From the NCBI GenBank assembly GCA_030447275.1, contig JAUJPF010000011.1:1-64000 (forward strand): a stretch of 64,000 nucleotides of DNA, read 5' to 3'. The DNA is from Solirubrobacteraceae bacterium (GTDB lineage: Bacteria; Actinomycetota; Thermoleophilia; Solirubrobacterales; Solirubrobacteraceae). Shown here in pieces: positions 59,963 to 64,000 of the stretch. The notes under the pieces were generated by a model that saw only the letters and a list, made by a program, of their open reading frames with translations, was not told where the DNA came from and made no database searches. Positions within the stretch are counted from its first letter, which is position 1; every line of letters starts with the position of its first letter. A program made the position numbers and the translations under genes.

Positions 59963-61391
59963 GCATCCTCGTCGTCGATGTCGGGACGAGCGGCGTGCGC
60001 GCCGCCGTCGTCCGTGCGGACTCCAGCCTGCACCGCCTCTCGCATCGGCCGCTCGCGCCGGTGCGCCGGCGGCCGGAGTGGTCGAGGTGGACGCTGCCGC
60101 GCTCGCCGCAGCTGCGCTGGAGGTCGCCCACGAAGCGCTCGCCGCGGCGAGCACGTCGAGGCGGTCGGCGTCACCAACCAGCGCGCCACGACCATCGTCT
60201 GGGACCGCGCGACGGGTGCACCCGTCGGCCCGGGCATCGGGTGGCAGGACCTGCGCACCGTCGCCGTGTGCCTTCAGCTGCAGGAGCGCGGGCTGCGGCT
60301 CGCGCCCAACGCATCGGCGACCAAGCTCGCGCACCTGCTCGCCGCCGCCGGCCGCGACCGCGACCTCGCCTTCGGCACCGTGGAGACGTGGGTCGCTTGG
60401 ACGCTCACCGGTGGCGCCGAGCACGTGACGGACGTGACGAACGCCGCCGCCACCGGCATGGTGACCGCTGACGGATATGCATGGGACACGGCGGTTCTCG
60501 ACGCGCTCGGCATCCCGCCCTCGGTCCTGCCGCGCATCGTCGACTCCACCGAGATGATCGGCGCCTGCACCGCGTTGCCCGGTGCGCCGCCGCTTACCGG
60601 CCTCGTCGGCGACCAGCAGGGCAGCCTGCTCGGCCAGTCCTGCGTCGCGCCCGGCCAGGCCAAGGCGACGTTCGGCACCGGCGGGATGCTCGACTGCGTC
60701 ACCGGGCCGCTAACCGGGCCCGCCGGCTTTCGATCGCACGGCTGCTACCCGCTGCCCGCCCGCTCGCGAGACGGGCAGATCAGCCTGGGCGGTGGAGGCC
60801 GTCATGCTCACCGCGGGAAGCTGCGTCGACTGGCTGCGCAACGACCTCGAGCTGATCGGATCGGCGGCCGAGAGCGAGAGCGTCGCCGCGCGCTGCGCCG
60901 ACGCGGAAGGCGTCTGGTTCGTCCCAGCGCTCCTCGGCCTCGGCACACCGATATGGGACTACGGAGCACGCGGCACCCTGCTCGGCCTCACGCGCGGCAG
61001 CGGCCGGCCGCAGGTCGTCCGCGCCGTGCTCGAGGGCATCGCGCATCGCGGCGCCGACCTACTCGACGCCGCCGAGGCCGACACCGGAGTGCAGGTGCCG
61101 GTGCTCCGCGTCGACGGCGGCATGAGCGCCAACAGCGTCTTCGTCCAGGCGCTCGCCGACGCGTGCGGCCGGCCCATCGAGGTCTCACCGGTCCTCGAGG
61201 CGACCACCCTCGGCGCGGCCTACGTCGCAGGTCTGGAGGTCGGTGTCTGGAGCGGCGACGACGACATCGCGGCGGCCTGGTCATGCGCGCGCGTGGTCGA
61301 ACCGGGCCGCGCGGCCGACCGCGATCAGTGGCGGGAAGCGGTCAACCGAGCAGGGGAGTGGCTGCCCGAGCTGTCGGCCCTGCGGTTCTGA
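59959..61391 (+). pseudogene. FGGY family carbohydrate kinase (glycerol-kinase-like), several frameshifts
   Basis: GTG 59959 overlaps the previous stop (GTGA). SILVVDVGTSGVRAAVVRAD starts the first ATPase domain; further frames carry VEVDAAALAAAALEVAHEAL, then VEAVGVTNQRATTIVWDR and GLVGDQQGSLLGQSC, then VWFVPALLGLGTPIWDYGAR, VLRVDGGMSANSVFVQALAD and LGAAYVAGLEVGVW. Three shifts. The NQR and DGG(M) motifs match glycerol kinase and relatives, which phosphorylate glycerol or a pentulose with ATP. It completes a kinase-dehydrogenase module. Confidence 0.78.
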
Positions 61392-61746
61392 TGGACGCCG
61401 GTGCCACACCGACGACGGCGACGTCCCCGACTGCGTCTCGTGGTCGCGACCGAGGCGCTCGTCGACGCTGAGCTCGAAGGCAAACACCGTCTGGCCGAGG
61501 TATTCGAGGCGGCCACTGCCGAAGGCGGACACGCCGAGGCTGCTGTTCGCTCCGGCGTAAGGCGCGCGGTGAAGCCACCCGAGGGTGGGCCGTAGCTCCG
61601 AGGAAGCCACCGCCCCCAGGGCGCGCGGTCCACTTGAGGGTCGTGAGGGGCGAGCTGTGTGCGCGACTTCCCCAAGCGTTACCCCCACCACCGCCGCGGC
61701 GTGCCGTAATCTCCGATGAACACGGGGCGCACGGCAGGAAGCGCGC
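61392..61746. other. Right end of the island, no supported gene
   Basis: Between the kinase stop and the right tRNA repeat. A minus-strand frame here reads RAPYAGANSSLGVSAFGSGR and LEYLGQTVFAFELSVDERLG, possibly the end of a vanished protein, but it has no good start and no known family. One GACTTCCCCAAG arm-type site lies at 61665-61676. Confidence 0.5.
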
Positions 61747-61810
61747 CGGTCTCGAAAACCGTTGTAGCGGTAACCCCGCTACCGAGGGTTCGAATCCCTC
61801 CCCCTCCGCT
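61747..61810 (+). repeat. attR: right direct repeat of the island
   Basis: Copy of the tRNA-Ser 3' half (anticodon stem to discriminator) without the 5' half, so not a tRNA gene. It matches 44122-44185 at 63 of 64 positions. It marks the right border of the island. Confidence 0.9.
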
Positions 61811-62070
61811 TGAGTCGATGCGCGCTGCGAATATCGGCGTGTTCGCCGCCACGTAGATTCCGGCCCGTGCGCTGTCGATCACCCCGTGGCGACTTCCCCA
61901 AGCTTCCCCAAGGTGCGCTGCCGGTGCTTGATCGGCGCGATGGCGCCCCCGGCTTGCGCGGTCGAGTCGCAACGGTTTCAAGAGACCGTTGCAGCCTTCG
62001 ATCTCCCGCACGGCAGCCCCGTTCGAACAGCTGCCGTTGCCCTCGCGACGAACCTGCGCGACGGCCGGTT
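61811..62070. other. Stretch right of attR with arm-type sites and an inverted repeat
   Basis: Holds GACTTCCCCAAG (61891-61902) followed by CTTCCCCAAG (61903-61912), a layout like that right of attL: core, about 100 bases, tandem sites. It also contains a perfect hairpin GCAACGGT-N8-ACCGTTGC at 61969-61992. No gene is supported. This looks like the left end of a second, mostly lost element integrated in tandem. Confidence 0.5.
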
Positions 62071-62631
62071 TCAAAATGGCCAGCGGCGAAGATTCGGGCG
62101 CCGGCGCAGCAGGCGGCCGTCGAGGCCCCAGACGCGTCCGGCGGGGACGAGGGCGAGGATGAGGAGCGGGACCCACTCGTGGGGCTGCTCGAACATCCAG
62201 CGGCTGCTGGAGAGGTAGACGAGCTGGAGGAAGAGCTGCTGGCCGAGGCCGATCGTCGCGGCGCCGCGAGTCGCGATGCCGAGGATCAGCGCGGCGCCGA
62301 CGCCGAGCTCGACCGCGGTGATGAGCCACTGGAAGACGTCGAAGTTCGGGAGGATGACGTCGTTGGTGATGCTCTTGAGCAGCGGGACGTCCGTGCCGCC
62401 GTTGCGCTTGTTGACCTCGAAGTCGAGGATCTGACGGGTCTCTTCGCGGTTGATGAGAAAGGCGCGGTAGGGCCCGATCTCGATCGCGCGGAAGCTGAGG
62501 AGCTTCGCCAGGCCGTTGGCGAAGAGGATGAGGCCCATGAAGATGCGGAGGCCGGCGAGCCCCTTGGCGAGCAGGCGTGCGTCGAGCTCGGGCGGGTCGC
62601 CCCGGACAGCCCGGGTAGGAGAACCGCTCAC
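62071..62631 (-). CDS. DoxX-like membrane protein
   Basis: 186 residues with four helices: GLRIFMGLILFANGLAKLL, WLITAVELGVGAALILGIA, AATIGLGQQLFLQLVYL and WVPLLILALVPAGRV. The order and the polar loop before the second helix match the DoxX/DoxD family (redox or membrane-stress roles, poorly defined). The GTG overlaps the stop of the AhpD-like gene (GTGA), so they are one operon. Confidence 0.77.
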   Translation of the reverse strand: MSGSPTRAVRGDPPELDARLLAKGLAGLRIFMGLILFANGLAKLLSFRAIEIGPYRAFLINREETRQILDFEVNKRNGGTDVPLLKSITNDVILPNFDVFQWLITAVELGVGAALILGIATRGAATIGLGQQLFLQLVYLSSSRWMFEQPHEWVPLLILALVPAGRVWGLDGRLLRRRPNLRRWPF

Positions 62632-63194
62632 GTAATTCCCGCCGCCGCGAGTCGTGCCTCTGTCTCAGGGCTCGTCGGCAGGTCGAGCGCCGTGCAGTAG
62701 CGGTTGAGCATGAGCGTGGCGGTGACCGCCATCGTGAGCTCGACGAGCTCATGGTCGTCGAGCACGGCGCTCGCGCCGGCCTGAACGTCCGGATCGACGG
62801 GCCCGCGGCCGAGGGCGACGGCGTCGATCCACGCGATCATCGCCCGCTCCCGCTCGTCGGTGAAGACGGTGTCGACGGGTCGCTCGCCGCGCAACGCGCC
62901 GACCTCCTCGAGCGACAGACCCACGTCGAGGGCGACGACGGTGTGTGATCGCACGCAGTACCGGCACTCGAGGAGCGCGGAGGTCCGCAGGATGGCCACC
63001 TCCTTCGCGCGCGCACCGAGCGACACGGGTCCGAGCGCGACGCCGACGAAGGGCAGCGCGACCTCGAGCAGCTCGGGAACCTGAGCGAGGGACGCCGTGA
63101 TCGGGCTGGCAGCCCCGTCGCCGTAGAACCGCCGCGCGAGGAGCGGGGCCTGCTCGCGGTCGATCAGCTCGACCAGGGGACTGGGGTGCATCAC
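62628..63194 (-). CDS. AhpD-like carboxymuconolactone decarboxylase family protein
   Basis: 188 residues. The core AKEVAILRTSALLECRYCVR then SHTVVALDVGLSLEEVGAL includes the CxxC and nearby His of AhpD-type peroxidase-reducing proteins. Start GTG 63194 six bases from AAGGAG; ATG 63191 is next to it. Coupled to DoxX, which fits a thiol-redox role (inference). Lies just after a radical SAM gene on the same strand. Confidence 0.87.
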   Translation of the reverse strand: MMHPSPLVELIDREQAPLLARRFYGDGAASPITASLAQVPELLEVALPFVGVALGPVSLGARAKEVAILRTSALLECRYCVRSHTVVALDVGLSLEEVGALRGERPVDTVFTDERERAMIAWIDAVALGRGPVDPDVQAGASAVLDDHELVELTMAVTATLMLNRYCTALDLPTSPETEARLAAAGIT

Positions 63195-63240
63195 ATCGCT
63201 CTCCTTCGGTGGCCGCCCGACCGGGCGGCTGAGGTCACGT

Positions 63241-64000
63241 TCACCTGATGCCGATCCGCGCGTCGTCGCCCTCGGGCATCTGCTCGGCGAGGCGCAGCAG
63301 CGCAGTCGCCGGTTCGCTCAGGGGGCGTGTCGTCCGCGAGACGAGCAGGTCGGTGTCGAGCCGGCCACCCCGGACGGTCGGGCCGAACGGGCTGTAGAAC
63401 GCGCCCTCCGCGGTGAGGGTCAGCTCGGGCTCGAGCTGCTCGAAGCCGGCGAGCACGCCCATGGCGTTCGTGACGGCGCGTCCCCGGTTGACGATGGGCC
63501 GCACGACGTGGTCCTCGTCCGGGATGCCCATCGCCCGGTGCAGCTCGCAGAGGCGCTCGCGCTCCTCGGGGTCGACCGCGTCGGGGTCCGGCAGCGTCGT
63601 GGCGATGCGGACGCCGATCCCGCGCTCGACGAGCTTGGGGATCGCCTCCATGACCTTGCGGAAGTTCTCCGGGCCGCGCATGTCGTCGTTCTCGACCGGG
63701 TCCGGGCGATCGAGCGAGATCTGGACGTGCACCGGAAGATCCGCGAGCGGCTCGAGCTCGCGCAGGCGCCGTTCGTTGAGCAGCGTGCCGTTGGACAGCA
63801 CGATCGTCGGCAGCTCGCTCCCGAGCTCCGCCACCAGCTGCGGCATGTCGTCACGGATGAACGGCTCGCCGCCGGTCATGCCGAAGCCGGTGAACCCGAG
63901 CTCCTGTGCCTCTGCCGCGCGGGCGAGGATCGCGTCCCGGCCGAACTCGCGGCGCTTGACCAGCGGCCCGGACTCGGTCAGGCAGTACGAGCACTGCAGG
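63241..64000 (-). CDS. Radical SAM protein, 5' end outside the window
   Basis: The frame runs off the right edge; the first visible residues LQCSYCLTESGPLVKRREFG contain the end of the CxxxCxxC cluster motif. Then FTGFGMTGGEPFIRDDMPQL (the GGEP SAM site), TIVLSNGTLL and VQISLDRPDP follow, as in PqqE/MoaA-like and SPASM-type enzymes. No C-terminal SPASM cysteines are visible before the stop. It likely uses SAM and a 4Fe-4S cluster to modify a peptide or small molecule; with AhpD/DoxX downstream the partner is unclear. Confidence 0.87.
   Translation of the reverse strand, partial: LQCSYCLTESGPLVKRREFGRDAILARAAEAQELGFTGFGMTGGEPFIRDDMPQLVAELGSELPTIVLSNGTLLNERRLRELEPLADLPVHVQISLDRPDPVENDDMRGPENFRKVMEAIPKLVERGIGVRIATTLPDPDAVDPEERERLCELHRAMGIPDEDHVVRPIVNRGRAVTNAMGVLAGFEQLEPELTLTAEGAFYSPFGPTVRGGRLDTDLLVSRTTRPLSEPATALLRLAEQMPEGDDARIGIR

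Larger units (their letters stand above)
44122..61810. mobile_element. tRNA-Ser-integrated genomic island, about 17.7 kb
   Basis: Bounded by a 64-base direct repeat of the tRNA-Ser 3' half (44122-44185 and 61747-61810, one mismatch). Just inside the left end are an excisionase-like gene and a truncated tyrosine integrase; a second integrase fragment lies at 51147-51289. Partition-like ParA, a sigma factor and many frameshifted genes fill the middle, and a glycerol/ether-lipid-type operon the right part. No integrase catalytic domain was found, so it is probably no longer mobile by itself. Confidence 0.8.

Noticed and set aside
61747..61810. A second tRNA-Ser gene
   Set aside because: Only the 3' half is present; the acceptor 5' strand and D arm are missing, so it is the att repeat.
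61969..61992. Hairpin GCAACGGT-N8-ACCGTTGC as a terminator
   Set aside because: No gene ends just before it on the plus strand, and the minus-strand DoxX gene ends about 80 bases away on the right with no T-run, so the role is left open.
61679..62070. Minus-strand peptide with GGGGIRTLGSGVTATTVFETG
   Set aside because: This is the well-known false translation of the antisense of a tRNA-Ser 3' half, not a gene.

Overview
The window is very GC-rich, uses GTG and TTG starts often, and packs genes tightly with many ATGA/GTGA stop-start overlaps. Together with the gene content (several P450s, a FAAL/type I PKS operon, an AfsA-type hotdog protein, PadR/TetR regulators, LVIVD and FG-GAP secreted proteins, a CFA-type methyltransferase) this points to a high-GC actinobacterium, most likely of the Thermoleophilia/Solirubrobacterales type. 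That placement is an inference; the window holds no rRNA or other phylogenetic marker.

Layout. 1-5.0 kb: end of an acyltransferase, a secreted FG-GAP repeat protein, a fused ABC-2 exporter and a rhomboid protease. 5.0-21.3 kb: a lipid/polyketide biosynthetic region with an MFS exporter, hotdog thioesterase, P450, AfsA-like enzyme and SDR, then a six-gene minus-strand operon (ACP, CFA-like methyltransferase, desaturase, acyl-AMP ligase, FAAL-ACP-KS-AT-ACP synthase, DUF4383 protein) and a divergent FAD oxidoreductase. The synthase has no ketoreductase and no thioesterase, so it should leave a beta-ketoacyl-ACP. That is the substrate class AfsA enzymes condense with dihydroxyacetone phosphate, so the genes can be read as one pathway to a butenolide-like lipid or signal. 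21.3-44.1 kb: ordinary chromosome with an HtrA-like protease, PhoD phosphatase, ArfB, methyltransferases, two more P450s, broken SelO, GT2 glycosyltransferase and sugar epimerase, CAP-domain protein, an unrecognised two-gene unit, a membrane-bound Mo oxidoreductase, universal stress protein, subtilase, TadA and several small proteins.

44.1-61.8 kb: a genomic island in a tRNA-Ser(CGA) gene. The intact tRNA is at its left end and a 64-bp copy of the tRNA 3' half (one mismatch) at its right end. It carries an excisionase-like protein, two integrase N-terminal fragments, a large LVIVD/PA-domain secreted protein, a ParA/small-protein pair, a sigma factor, a PadR regulator, a diguanylate cyclase, a sortase-anchored PHP-type metallohydrolase, and a TetR-GlpD-GlpD-AGPS-like oxidase-FGGY kinase operon. 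No integrase catalytic domain is present, so it looks fixed. 61.8-64 kb: DoxX, AhpD-like and radical SAM genes.

Quality caution: seven conserved genes (MFS, PKS, P450, SelO, ParA, AGPS-like oxidase, FGGY kinase) are broken by about 15 frameshifts, yet the protein stays recognisable on both sides of each. At least 12 have the sign of a single missing base and the other three could be two missing bases. This suggests base under-calling in the assembly more than true gene decay.
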